39,044 nucleotides of DNA from Rhizobium sp. ASV8. Its GTDB lineage: Bacteria > Pseudomonadota > Alphaproteobacteria > Rhizobiales > Rhizobiaceae. The number at the start of each line of letters is the position of its first letter. Within the stretch, counting starts at the first letter, position 1. Position numbers and translations under genes: made by a program. The DNA lies in contig NZ_JAELUG010000062.1 in assembly GCF_016429255.1 (NCBI RefSeq), positions 1 to 39,044 on the forward strand. The letters are read 5' to 3'. Shown piece after piece: positions 23,741-31,122 of this stretch. The notes under the pieces were generated by a model. It made no database searches, was not told the DNA's origin, and worked only from the letters and a program-made list of their open reading frames with translations.

Positions 23741-24766
23741 TTAGCCCCAGCACTTTGCGAGACCTTCCTTGGTGTCGATGGACTTGAGGCCGGGAACCGG
23801 CTTGTCCGTCACCAGGGAAACGCCGGTATCGAAGAAGGCCTTACCTTCGGTCGGCTTCGGCTTCTCACCGGTGTCCGCGAACTTCTTGATCGCCTCGACG
23901 CCGAGGGCTGCCATCATCAACGGATACTGCTGCGCGGTTGCGCCGATGGTGCCGTCCTTGACCGACTTGACGCCCGGGCAACCGCCGTCGATCGAAACGA
24001 TCAACACCTGCTTTTCGAGGCCGACGGCCTTCAGAGCCTGATAGGCGCCGCTTGCTGCCGGTTCGTTGATGGTGTGGATGACGTTGATGCCGGAATCCTT
24101 CTGGAGAAGGTTTTCCATGGCCTTGCGGCCGCCTTCTTCATTACCGTTGGTGACGTCATGACCCACGATGCGCGGATCGGTTTCGTCGCCGATCTTGTTC
24201 GGATCCTTCGGGTCTATGCCGAAGCCGATCATGAAGCCCTGGTCGCGCAGCACGTCGACGGAAGGCTGCGACGGCGTCAGATCGAGGAAGCCAACCTTGG
24301 CATCCTTCACCTTGTCGCCCATGGTTTCCTTGGCCCACTGCCCGACCAGCTTGCCGGCGAGCAGATTGTCCGTTGCGAAGGTCGCATCAGCGGAATCGGC
24401 CGGCTCGAGCGGCGTGTCGAGCGCAATCACGAGCAGGCCGGCGTCGCGTGCCTTCTTGACCGTGGGAACGATGCCCTTGGTGTCGGATGCGGTGATCAGG
24501 ATGCCCTTCGCGCCGTCGGCGATGCAGCTCTCGATCGCGGCGACCTGGCTTTCGCTGTCACCATCGATCTTGCCGGCATAGGACTTCAGCGTTACGCCGA
24601 GTTCCTTCGCCTTGGCGGTGGCGCCTTCCTTCATCTTGACGAAGAAGGGATTGGTATCGGTCTTGGTGATGAGGCAGGCGGATACGCCAGCGGCCTTTGC
24701 CGGTGCGGCGAAGGCTACGCCGAGCGCCAGAGCGGCGATCGCTGCGGAAATAACAGATTTCTTCAT
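23741..24766 (-). CDS. frcB: fructose ABC transporter periplasmic binding protein
   Basis: Type 1 periplasmic sugar-binding protein of 341 residues. The signal peptide is MKKSVISAAIAALALGVAFA with cleavage near AKA/AG. The mature part has SACLITKTDTNPFFVKMKEG, then IESCIADGAKGILITASDTK, and VIALDTPLEPADSADATFAT, all typical of the RbsB/FrcB class. The product would deliver fructose to FrcC/FrcA. The mRNA leader has a strong Shine-Dalgarno CGGGAGGAUU, which is complementary to the anti-Shine-Dalgarno loops of the sRNA at 29590-29713. A likely promoter (TTGACA at 24926-24931 on the minus strand) adjoins the operator candidate at 24929-24953. Confidence 0.93.
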   Translation of the reverse strand: MKKSVISAAIAALALGVAFAAPAKAAGVSACLITKTDTNPFFVKMKEGATAKAKELGVTLKSYAGKIDGDSESQVAAIESCIADGAKGILITASDTKGIVPTVKKARDAGLLVIALDTPLEPADSADATFATDNLLAGKLVGQWAKETMGDKVKDAKVGFLDLTPSQPSVDVLRDQGFMIGFGIDPKDPNKIGDETDPRIVGHDVTNGNEEGGRKAMENLLQKDSGINVIHTINEPAASGAYQALKAVGLEKQVLIVSIDGGCPGVKSVKDGTIGATAQQYPLMMAALGVEAIKKFADTGEKPKPTEGKAFFDTGVSLVTDKPVPGLKSIDTKEGLAKCWG

Positions 24767-24928
24767 TCAATCCTCCCGATGTTTGAAAAGCCGGACCTTC
24801 CGGCAGCCCCGGGCCCGAACCCGGCTGAAGATGCGTTATGCCTGTCAGATTGTTTCCGTTGGACCTCCTCCAAGGTCATATGAGCATCCTCGACGGCCTA
24901 TATCTGAGCCTAAAGATTTCGACCTGTC

Positions 24929-24953
24929 AATAAATAAATCGGATTGAATTATT
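24929..24953. promoter_or_regulatory. FrcR operator candidate overlapping the frcB -35 box
   Basis: A 25-bp dyad, AATAAATAAATC then G then GATTGAATTATT, has 10 of 12 pairs matching around the central base. AT-rich dyads with ATTT/AAAT arms are typical of ROK-family regulators (NagC/Mlc/XylR). Its left end overlaps the -35 TTGACA (24926-24931 minus) of frcB, and it also lies 60 bp before the frcR start, so FrcR could repress both directions. Confidence 0.6.
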
Positions 24954-25012
24954 AATTGGATGTGGCATTCTCGAAAAAAATAGGGCATGGCCATGGTAGA
25001 AGGAGCAGGCCC

Positions 25013-26260
25013 ATGTCTCTCGTGCACGACCCGGAGGACACACCGACAACACCGGCGATTCTCGACCCCAGCGGGGGCGCGAACCAGCTTGGCGTACGCG
25101 CTCATAACGAGCGGCTCGTGTTGTCGCTCGTGCGCCGTCACGATGCGTTGTCGAAGGCCGATATTGCGCGTCGCAGCGGGCTGTCAGCGCAGACCGTTTC
25201 CGTCATCATGCGGGCTTTGGAGAAGGATGGACTTCTGTCTCGCGATGCCCCGGTGCGCGGACGGGTCGGCCAACCCTCCATCCCCATGCGGCTCAATCCG
25301 GACGCCGTTCTCTCTTTCGGCGTGAAGATCGGGCGACGCAGCGCCGATCTGGTCCTGATGGATTTCGTCGGCGGCATCCGGATGCAACTGCATCAGATCT
25401 ATCCCTACCCGCTGCCGCAGGACATCATCGCCTTCATCATTGCCGGCGTCAAAGAGCTGGAAGGCCGGCTCAGCGAAGAGCAACGCGGCAAGATCGCCGG
25501 AATGGGGGTCGCAGCGCCATTCGAACTCTGGAATTGGGCGGAACAGGTGGGAGCGCCGCCAGGAGCCATGGATGTCTGGCGCGGCTTCGACCTTCGGGCG
25601 CAAATCGCCTCGCGCGTGCCCTATCCCGTCTTCCTGCAGAATGACGCCACCAGCGCGTGCGGCGCAGAACTCGTCTTCGGCGTCGGATCGCATTATCCCG
25701 ATTTCGTCTATTTCTTCATCGGCTCCTTCATCGGCGGCGGCATCGTCCTCAATTCGTCGATCTTCGTCGGCCGGACAGGAACGGCCGGGGCGCTCGGGCC
25801 TCTCCCCGTGCGCGGCCGCAATGGCGAAAACCGCCAGCTTCTGGAAATCGCTTCGATCTTCGTGCTCGAAAACCTGCTGCGAGATCATGGTTTCGATCCG
25901 CGCCCTCTTTGGTACTCCGCCGATAACTGGGTCGATTTCGGCGAGCCGCTGGAAATCTGGATTCAGGACACGGCGAAAGCATTGGCGCAGGCGATCGTTG
26001 CCGCCGCCTCCGTGATCGATTTCAGCGCAGCCGTCATCGACGGCGGCTTCCCCGACTGGGTGCGCGAGCGCGTGGTCCGCGCGACCATGAAGGCGGCAGC
26101 GGAGCTGGATCTTCAGGGTGTCGTCATGCCTGATATCGTCGAAGGCGCGGTCGGGCCGCAGGCCCGCGCCATCGGCGGCGCCAGCCTGCCGATCTTCGCG
26201 CGCTACCTCATCGACCAGAACGTTCTCTTCAAGGAGATAGAGCATGCTGAAGGGCATTGA
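25013..26260 (+). CDS. frcR: ROK-family transcriptional regulator of the fructose genes
   Basis: Regulator of 415 residues with an N-terminal winged HTH (about 40-75: LSKADIARRSGLSAQTVSVI) and a ROK sugar-binding domain. The sugar-kinase-like part shows FGVKIGRRSADLVLMDFVG and FFIGSFIGGGIVLNSSIFVG, matching the ROK fold, but the zinc motif CxCGxxGC is absent. So it lacks the zinc centre and is likely only a sensor. I chose the ATG at 25013 because AAGGAG precedes it; the frame opens at 24956. It is divergent from frcB, as in S. meliloti. Its 3' end overlaps the mutarotase gene by 17 bp. Confidence 0.9.
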   Translation: MSLVHDPEDTPTTPAILDPSGGANQLGVRAHNERLVLSLVRRHDALSKADIARRSGLSAQTVSVIMRALEKDGLLSRDAPVRGRVGQPSIPMRLNPDAVLSFGVKIGRRSADLVLMDFVGGIRMQLHQIYPYPLPQDIIAFIIAGVKELEGRLSEEQRGKIAGMGVAAPFELWNWAEQVGAPPGAMDVWRGFDLRAQIASRVPYPVFLQNDATSACGAELVFGVGSHYPDFVYFFIGSFIGGGIVLNSSIFVGRTGTAGALGPLPVRGRNGENRQLLEIASIFVLENLLRDHGFDPRPLWYSADNWVDFGEPLEIWIQDTAKALAQAIVAAASVIDFSAAVIDGGFPDWVRERVVRATMKAAAELDLQGVVMPDIVEGAVGPQARAIGGASLPIFARYLIDQNVLFKEIEHAEGH

Positions 26261-26678
26261 CCCGCTATTGAGCCCGGATTTGCTGGCGACGCTGCGCGCC
26301 ATGGGCCATGGCGACGAGATCGCCCTTGTGGACGGCAATTATCCCGGCCTCGAACACGGGCGCCGCCTCATTCGCCTGGATGGCCATGACGTGATCCGCG
26401 TGCTCGATGCGGTGCTCAGCGTGCTTCCGATCGACGATTTCGTGCCGCAGGCGATCTTCCGGGCGACCGTCAAGCAGGATCGCGATGCGGTCGACCCCGT
26501 TCATGCTGAGATGATCGAGTGCTGCGCCCGGCATGTGCCCGAGATCAAGGTCGTGCCGCTACTGCCGGCGGAGTTTTACGAACGGGTGAAACAGGCGCAT
26601 GCGCTGATACAGACGGGCGAGCCGCGGCTCTATGGCAACATTATTTTGCGCAAAGGCGTGATTTATCCAGCAAAATAG
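26244..26678 (+). CDS. RbsD/FucU-family sugar mutarotase
   Basis: The product of 144 residues matches the RbsD/FucU family, enzymes that interconvert ring or anomeric forms of sugars (ribose pyranase, fucose mutarotase). The N-terminus MLKGIDPLLSPDLLATLRAM leads into GHGDEIALVDGNYP, which holds the catalytic His and the conserved Asp. Near the end, GNIILRKGVI is typical. Length equals E. coli FucU. It overlaps the frcR 3' end and is therefore probably translated with it. Next to a fructose transporter, the substrate could be fructose, ribose or fucose; the sequence cannot decide. Confidence 0.88.
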   Translation: MLKGIDPLLSPDLLATLRAMGHGDEIALVDGNYPGLEHGRRLIRLDGHDVIRVLDAVLSVLPIDDFVPQAIFRATVKQDRDAVDPVHAEMIECCARHVPEIKVVPLLPAEFYERVKQAHALIQTGEPRLYGNIILRKGVIYPAK

Positions 26679-26704
26679 CAGGCCAGCTCCTCATCCGGCC
26701 GCCT

Positions 26705-26765
26705 GAGCTTTGTCGAAGAGCGGCCACCTTCTCCCCGCTTACGGGGAGAGGGTTAGGGTGAAGGA
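26705..26765. repeat. rhizobial intergenic repeat with CTCCCCG...CGGGGAG
   Basis: The stretch CCACCTTCTCCCCGC TTA CGGGGAGAGG with GGGTTAGGGTGAAG has a stem CTCCCCG/CGGGGAG and belongs to a repeat type scattered in Rhizobiaceae intergenic regions. It lies between the mutarotase gene and the convergent racemase-family gene, so it may serve as a transcript boundary. Confidence 0.6.
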
Positions 26766-26803
26766 CAGAGCTCTCCAGATAATCGAGGCGGATCGCAGAG
26801 CCC

Positions 26804-27841
26804 TCAAATATCCCCTGCCAAAGGCCCCCAAACGTCGGTCATCGCAAAACCACCCGCCATCGGGTCGAACGGGTCGAGCGCCACCTGACTGAGGCCGAAG
26901 GTGAAGCCGCGGCCGGTGATGGTGGGGATGATGGCGCGCTTGCCGGCAACTTCGGTCTCCGCCTGCAGGCCGACTTCGAACTCCGAGCCGATGATCGAGC
27001 GCGATTTGAAGACGTCGCCGACCTTGGCCTTGCCGCGCGCATGCAGCGTCGCCAGATTGGCGGAATTACCGGTGCCGCAGGGCGAGCGGTCGGCGCGGCC
27101 GGGCCACATGGTCGTGCAGGTGCGGATGGCGCCATCGGGATCGATGTCGCGGAACATCACGTAGGCGACACCCGAAATTGCCGGAATTTCCGGATGAACC
27201 ACGGTCATCGCCCGATTGATCGCATCCTTGATGACCATGCCGGCCTGGACGAGGGTTGCCGCATTGCCCTTCTCGATCTTTGAGCCGATCTGGCCGACAT
27301 CGACGAGTGCATAGAAGATGCCGCCATAGCAAAGGTCGAGCTTGATCTTGCCCCATTGCGGCGTGTCGAGCTCGACATCGAGCTCATGAACGAAGGACGG
27401 CACCATGGTCAACCGCACCTTCTCGCAACGGCCGTCGCGGCAGGTCGCCGTGGCACGCACGAGGCCGGCTGCCGTATCGAGCGTCACGACCGTTTCCGGC
27501 TCCTTCATCTCGACGATACCGGATTCGAGCAGTGCGGTGGTCACGCAGATGGAATTCGAGCCGGAGCTTGCATGCGCCTGATCGGGCTGCAGAATGATGA
27601 AGCCGGCATCGGCATCGGGATGCTTGGCCGGTAGCAGCAGATTGACAGAGCCGATCGGCGCGCCGCGCGGCTCCAGCACGAGGAAGCGGCGCAGTTCCTG
27701 GCCCTTGGGGTCGGTGTTCAGCCAATGCAACTGCTCGGCAATGCTGTTTCCCGGGATCTTCGGCACGCCGCCAATGGCAACCTTGCCGATTTCTCCCTCG
27801 CAATGAACGTCCAGCAACTGGATCGTACGCTTCCATCTCAT
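26804..27841 (-). CDS. proline racemase family enzyme (hydroxyproline epimerase/dehydratase type)
   Basis: Enzyme of 345 residues in the proline racemase family, which includes 4-hydroxyproline 2-epimerase and trans-3-hydroxy-L-proline dehydratase. The second catalytic Cys is present (SPCGTGNSANLA, C255). At the first site, where racemases have Cys, this protein reads HASSGSNSICV, so Ser93 replaces it. That argues against a true proline racemase and for a hydroxyproline enzyme, though the exact reaction cannot be read. The frame opens at 27958; I chose the ATG at 27841, 10 bases after GGAG, since relatives start near MRWKRTIQLLDVH. No hydroxyproline oxidase or transporter is adjacent in the window. 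Remains of an SDR gene lie just upstream. Confidence 0.85.
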   Translation of the reverse strand: MRWKRTIQLLDVHCEGEIGKVAIGGVPKIPGNSIAEQLHWLNTDPKGQELRRFLVLEPRGAPIGSVNLLLPAKHPDADAGFIILQPDQAHASSGSNSICVTTALLESGIVEMKEPETVVTLDTAAGLVRATATCRDGRCEKVRLTMVPSFVHELDVELDTPQWGKIKLDLCYGGIFYALVDVGQIGSKIEKGNAATLVQAGMVIKDAINRAMTVVHPEIPAISGVAYVMFRDIDPDGAIRTCTTMWPGRADRSPCGTGNSANLATLHARGKAKVGDVFKSRSIIGSEFEVGLQAETEVAGKRAIIPTITGRGFTFGLSQVALDPFDPMAGGFAMTDVWGPLAGDI

Positions 27842-27855
27842 CTCATCTACTCCAA

Positions 27856-27998
27856 TCAAACGTATCGCGTCGTGCCGCCATCGACCACCAAGGCAATTGC
27901 CTGGTGTTTCGAGACTCGGCTCCTCCCGGCAGCAGCGCGATGCCGGCCAGCTCGGCATTGCTGCCGACGATCATAACCCTACGCTTGTTTTCGCCCAT
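27856..27998 (-). pseudogene. remnant of a short-chain dehydrogenase gene
   Basis: In one minus-strand frame the last 16 codons read QAIALVVDGGTTRYV then stop, the typical SDR C-terminus. In another frame an ATG at 27998 opens KRRVMIVGSNAELAGIAL, which weakly resembles an SDR nucleotide-binding start. Together they suggest an internal deletion or frameshift that left both gene ends. The C-terminal match is clear; the N-terminal one is weak. It lies directly upstream of the racemase-family gene and may once have been in its operon. Confidence 0.5.
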
Positions 27999-28048
27999 GC
28001 CGAAGCCTGCCCGCAAAATGTCACCATGTCCGATATGGTGCGGATCTG

Positions 28049-28058
28049 TGATATATCA
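28049..28058. promoter_or_regulatory. TGATATATCA palindrome
   Basis: A perfect 10-bp palindrome lies in the region upstream of the SDR remnant and racemase-family gene, 207 bp before the latter's start. AT-rich palindromes like this are common for GntR-type regulators, which often govern hydroxyproline genes, but no regulator is adjacent. Confidence 0.3.
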
Positions 28059-28119
28059 GTTTAAGCAGGCTGGCTATTGGCTTTTGACGATGCTGGCGCT
28101 CCCGTCGACAATCAGGCCC

Positions 28120-29424
28120 CTATTGCCGCAATGTCTCACCGACATTGTTGCCCGTCGCCTCGACGCTATCGCCGAGAGAGCCGACCGTATTGCCCGCCGA
28201 GGCGCCGACACGGCGCCACTGCTCTCCATAATTCTCACGCGTGCGAGGATCGAAGATGGCGATCGGGGCGCTGACGGCGGCACCGGCGACGCTGCCGACC
28301 GTTTGGGCGGCACCCATGGCAACTGCACCGACGGCATCGCCGATGCCGACATCGGAATCGGTGATGACCTGGCCCTCGATCAGCCGTGCTCCGATCAGCT
28401 TCACCACTTCCGGACTTTCGGCAAACTTGCCGTGGTTCAGACCGTCGCCGGTCTTGAGCTTGGTGAGGTCGAGTACGGTGATCCCCTGCTTTTCCAATTC
28501 GCTGCGATAGGGTTCGGCCGCGGGATCGATCTGGCCGAGACGGTCGATATTGCCTGAAATGCGCCGGGACAGGGAAAGGGCCCGGTCGTCGCGCGAGACG
28601 AACAGCGTGAAGTGCGGCTTGTCCTTGCCGAGTGCGGCGAACTGCCGGCCGAAGACGTCGACATCGAGATCGGGCGACGCCAGGATAACGTTCTTGATCT
28701 TCGGGGCGACGCGGCCGTTGCGGATCGCCATCTGCCGCAGCGATTCGACCGCCAGCCAGCTTCCCATCGAATGAGCCATGACGGTGATGTCGCCGACGGC
28801 GGGATCGGCAGCAACCCGGCGAAACAGTTCCTCGAGCGAGTCACGAGAATAATTCGTGCTCTCCTTGTCATAGGCATAATCGAAGATGCTGGCGCGGGAC
28901 GGCCAGGTGAAAACGATCGGGGCGACATCGGCGTGCGAATCGTGAACGATCTGCGCGAAGCGATAGACCGCATCTTCATAGCGGTTGTTGAAACCATGCA
29001 CGAAGATCAGCACCCGCTTGTTCTTCGGCAGTTCAGCGTGCAGCCAGCCGCGCCCATCCGCTTCCGTCGCAAGAGGTTTAACGCCGATGGTGACGAAATT
29101 CTTCAATGGGTTGCCCGGCAAGCGGCTTGGCCACTGCACCTGACCGACCTTGCGATTGGCCTCCGGCGGAATGGAGATGCTGACGGAGTCGATCTTCAAC
29201 CCCGGACCGCGCTCGCCCGAAAAGAGGATCGCGGGATCCTTGTCCGGCAGGCGCGTCGTCGCGACCAACAAATCGACCCTCGACGTTCCGGGGACATTGT
29301 CGGCAACCGGCTGCATGACCCCGACGGGACGGCCGCAAGCCGCCAACGACAGCGTCAGAGCAATGGCAACAATTCGGAAAAAGACACTTCCCCGTCGATC
29401 CGAACTCGCCATACGCTGCATCAT
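28120..29424 (-). CDS. DUF900-type alpha/beta hydrolase lipoprotein
   Basis: Protein of 434 residues beginning with a lipoprotein signal peptide (FFRIVAIALTLSLAACG), lipobox Cys at 30, so probably membrane-anchored outside the cytoplasm. The hydrolase core shows LIFVHGFNNRYEDAVYRFAQ (oxyanion region), VFTWPSRAS, and VMAHSMGSWLAVESL with nucleophile Ser219. The DUF900 family fits these. A C-terminal segment of about 90 residues rich in Gly, Ala and Val (GIGDAVGAVAMGAAQTVGSV) follows. The substrate is unknown. The frame opens at 29517; I chose the ATG at 29424, following AAGAAGGG. Confidence 0.87.
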   Translation of the reverse strand: MMQRMASSDRRGSVFFRIVAIALTLSLAACGRPVGVMQPVADNVPGTSRVDLLVATTRLPDKDPAILFSGERGPGLKIDSVSISIPPEANRKVGQVQWPSRLPGNPLKNFVTIGVKPLATEADGRGWLHAELPKNKRVLIFVHGFNNRYEDAVYRFAQIVHDSHADVAPIVFTWPSRASIFDYAYDKESTNYSRDSLEELFRRVAADPAVGDITVMAHSMGSWLAVESLRQMAIRNGRVAPKIKNVILASPDLDVDVFGRQFAALGKDKPHFTLFVSRDDRALSLSRRISGNIDRLGQIDPAAEPYRSELEKQGITVLDLTKLKTGDGLNHGKFAESPEVVKLIGARLIEGQVITDSDVGIGDAVGAVAMGAAQTVGSVAGAAVSAPIAIFDPRTRENYGEQWRRVGASAGNTVGSLGDSVEATGNNVGETLRQ

Positions 29425-29589
29425 GCAACCCTTCTTAACCGCCTGATTGTCGGGCCACTCTACGCATCGGCACCCCTGGCGCAAGCACAGAGGCCCGTTC
29501 ACCACCACATGAAGCAATGCTAATTCGCATCAGCATTGCAAAGGGGCAACGCCTTCGTCGAAAAGTGGGTGCCAAGGAATATGGGGAAT

Positions 29590-29713
29590 AAAAAAAGAGC
29601 CCGACGCGGGAGGAGGATGCGTCAGGCTCTTTGATCCGGATTGGCAACTGGGAGGAGGAGTGTTGCCAATCAATGAAGGCGCGCTGGGAGGAGGAGATGC
29701 GCTGCCTTCGAGC
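29590..29713 (-). ncRNA. alpha-r14/NfeR1-like trans-acting sRNA with three anti-Shine-Dalgarno loops
   Basis: Read on the minus strand, three hairpins follow each other, and each loop shows CUCCUCCC. The first, 29709-29675, has stem GAAGGC plus GCGC with one bulge. The second, 29669-29641, has perfect stem TTGGCAAC/GTTGCCAA. The third, 29629-29597, has stem GAGCCTGACGC/GCGTCGGGCTC (one G-T pair) followed by seven T, a Rho-independent terminator. A -10-like TTATAT is at 29725-29720, giving a start near 29713 and a length of about 123 nt. Three loops with an anti-Shine-Dalgarno motif are the hallmark of the alpha-r14 family, including S. meliloti NfeR1, linked to osmoadaptation and symbiotic efficiency, which pairs with mRNA ribosome sites. 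Exact ends are inferred. Confidence 0.85.
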
Positions 29714-30010
29714 GGGTAGATATAACGCCGGAATGAGCATGAACAGATCGCTCTTCGCAATGCAGCAATGCACCTGGCGCATTGCTTTTGCCCATCCATG
29801 CCGAAAACACCGCATAGCACCGACAAACCAGGCGTTCCGCCGCCTATTTAAAAGCCGTATCGCTCGGCCAGTTGGCGATTCACATGATCGTGAACGCCAA
29901 GACGGGTTGCTATCCCGTGCAGAAACGCGACGGGGCGACGCAGATGCCATCTGCGCCGCCCCGTGATTTGCGATTGGTTGCCCCGGCCTCGTTCACCGAA
30001 GCCATGCGCC
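29714..30010. other. intergenic region between the sRNA and the aldo/keto reductase gene
   Basis: I see no gene here. The stretch next to the sRNA (29714-29770) should hold its promoter. The remainder contains one strong hairpin (29930-29964) downstream of the minus-strand reductase gene. On the other side, 29425-29589 between the hydrolase gene and the sRNA 3' end has nothing recognisable beyond the hydrolase leader. Confidence 0.5.
29930..29964 (-). terminator. strong hairpin after the aldo/keto reductase gene
   Basis: Arms ACGGGGCG and CGCCCCGT continue as CGCAGAT/ATCTGCG, with one A-C mismatch, around a GCC loop. It lies 46 bp past the reductase stop. No clear U-run follows, so termination may be inefficient; it could instead protect the mRNA 3' end. 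Confidence 0.55.
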
Positions 30011-30892
30011 TTATGCCTCCTTGAAGGCCTTTCTGCCTTCGGCATCCAGCGCTGCGAACTCTTCGTCGGAAAGCGTGATGTTGACCGCTGCGGTATTTTC
30101 CTCGAGGTGCTTCACCTTGCCCGTTCCAGGGATTGGCAACATGACCGGGCTGCGCTTCAAGACCCAGGCGAGCGCGATCTGGCTCGGCGCCGCGCCATGT
30201 CTCTTGGCAATGGTGTCGAGAAGCGAGCCTTCCTTGGCGAGATCGCCCGCGGCAAGCGGGAACCAGGGAATGAAGCCGATATCGTGCTTCTGGCAATAAT
30301 CGAGCACGTCTTCGCTGGTGCGGTCGACGAGATTGTAGCGGTTCTGCACCGTCGCCACCTTGAAGTGCTTCGAGGCGGCCTCGATTTCAGCGACCGACAC
30401 CTCACTCAAGCCTGCATGGCGGATGATGCCGTCATCGAGCAAAGACTTCACGGCATCGAACTGTTCGGCCGCCGGCACCTTGGAATCGATGCGATGCAGC
30501 TGCCAGAGATCGATCCGGTCGACGCCGAGATTGCGCAGACTCTTGTGCGCCTGCTGGATCAGATATTCAGGACGCCCCAACGGCACCCAGACATTCGGGC
30601 CCGTGCGGGTGAGCCCGCCCTTGGTGGCGACAACGAGATCCTTGCCATAAGGATGGAGCGCTTCCTTGATAAGGAGTTCGGAGACATCAGGGCCGTAGGA
30701 ATCGGCCGTGTCGATGAAGTTGATGCCGAGCTGCGGCAGGCGCTTCAGGGTGCGGACGGCTTCAGCACGATCGTCCGGTTCGCCCCAGATGCCGGCCCCC
30801 GTGATGCGCATGGCGCCGAAGCCGAGACGATGAACGGGAAGATCGCCGCCGATCTTGAATTGACCGGACTTGGCTGCGTCGAAATCTGACAT
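30011..30892 (-). CDS. aldo/keto reductase
   Basis: NADPH-dependent aldo/keto reductase of 293 residues. The catalytic tetrad is complete: Asp61 and Tyr66 in INFIDTADSYGP, Lys91 in VATKGG and His133 in LWQLHRID. Near the C-terminus VMLPIPGTGKVKHLEEN is the nucleotide-binding region. The first section HRLGFGAMRITGAGIWGEP is typical of the AKR13/oxidoreductase group near YeaE/Tas-like enzymes. Substrates of such proteins are varied carbonyls, so the role is open. It is monocistronic, with no clear neighbour link. Confidence 0.9.
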   Translation of the reverse strand: MSDFDAAKSGQFKIGGDLPVHRLGFGAMRITGAGIWGEPDDRAEAVRTLKRLPQLGINFIDTADSYGPDVSELLIKEALHPYGKDLVVATKGGLTRTGPNVWVPLGRPEYLIQQAHKSLRNLGVDRIDLWQLHRIDSKVPAAEQFDAVKSLLDDGIIRHAGLSEVSVAEIEAASKHFKVATVQNRYNLVDRTSEDVLDYCQKHDIGFIPWFPLAAGDLAKEGSLLDTIAKRHGAAPSQIALAWVLKRSPVMLPIPGTGKVKHLEENTAAVNITLSDEEFAALDAEGRKAFKEA

Positions 30893-31122
30893 GGTTCTGT
30901 CCCTTTACTGCTGTGGAATATGCATGGAATTCCCGGCGTCGGTGCAGCCGGGATAGGTCGAACAAAAATTGAGCTTTTCGCGAAGATGGGGGTTGGGTCG
31001 CGACTTTAAACTAGATGGGTCTGCCTAAAGGCATATGCAATGTATTACCGCAGGATGAACTCACATTTTTCGGCACGCGCTGTCAGAGCGAACCACAGCC
31101 GCCGAAGAGCCAGGGCATAGGG

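Noticed and set aside
27904..28557. 217-codon plus-strand frame spanning the SDR remnant and the hydrolase gene end
   Set aside because: It is opposite the hydrolase gene and the SDR C-terminal reading. The composition is that of a shadow frame.
29597..29709. Three GGGAGGAGGA repeats at 33-46 bp spacing as a CRISPR-like or direct-repeat array
   Set aside because: Each repeat is the loop of its own hairpin, the stems differ, and a terminator T-run follows on the minus strand. An sRNA explains all of this.
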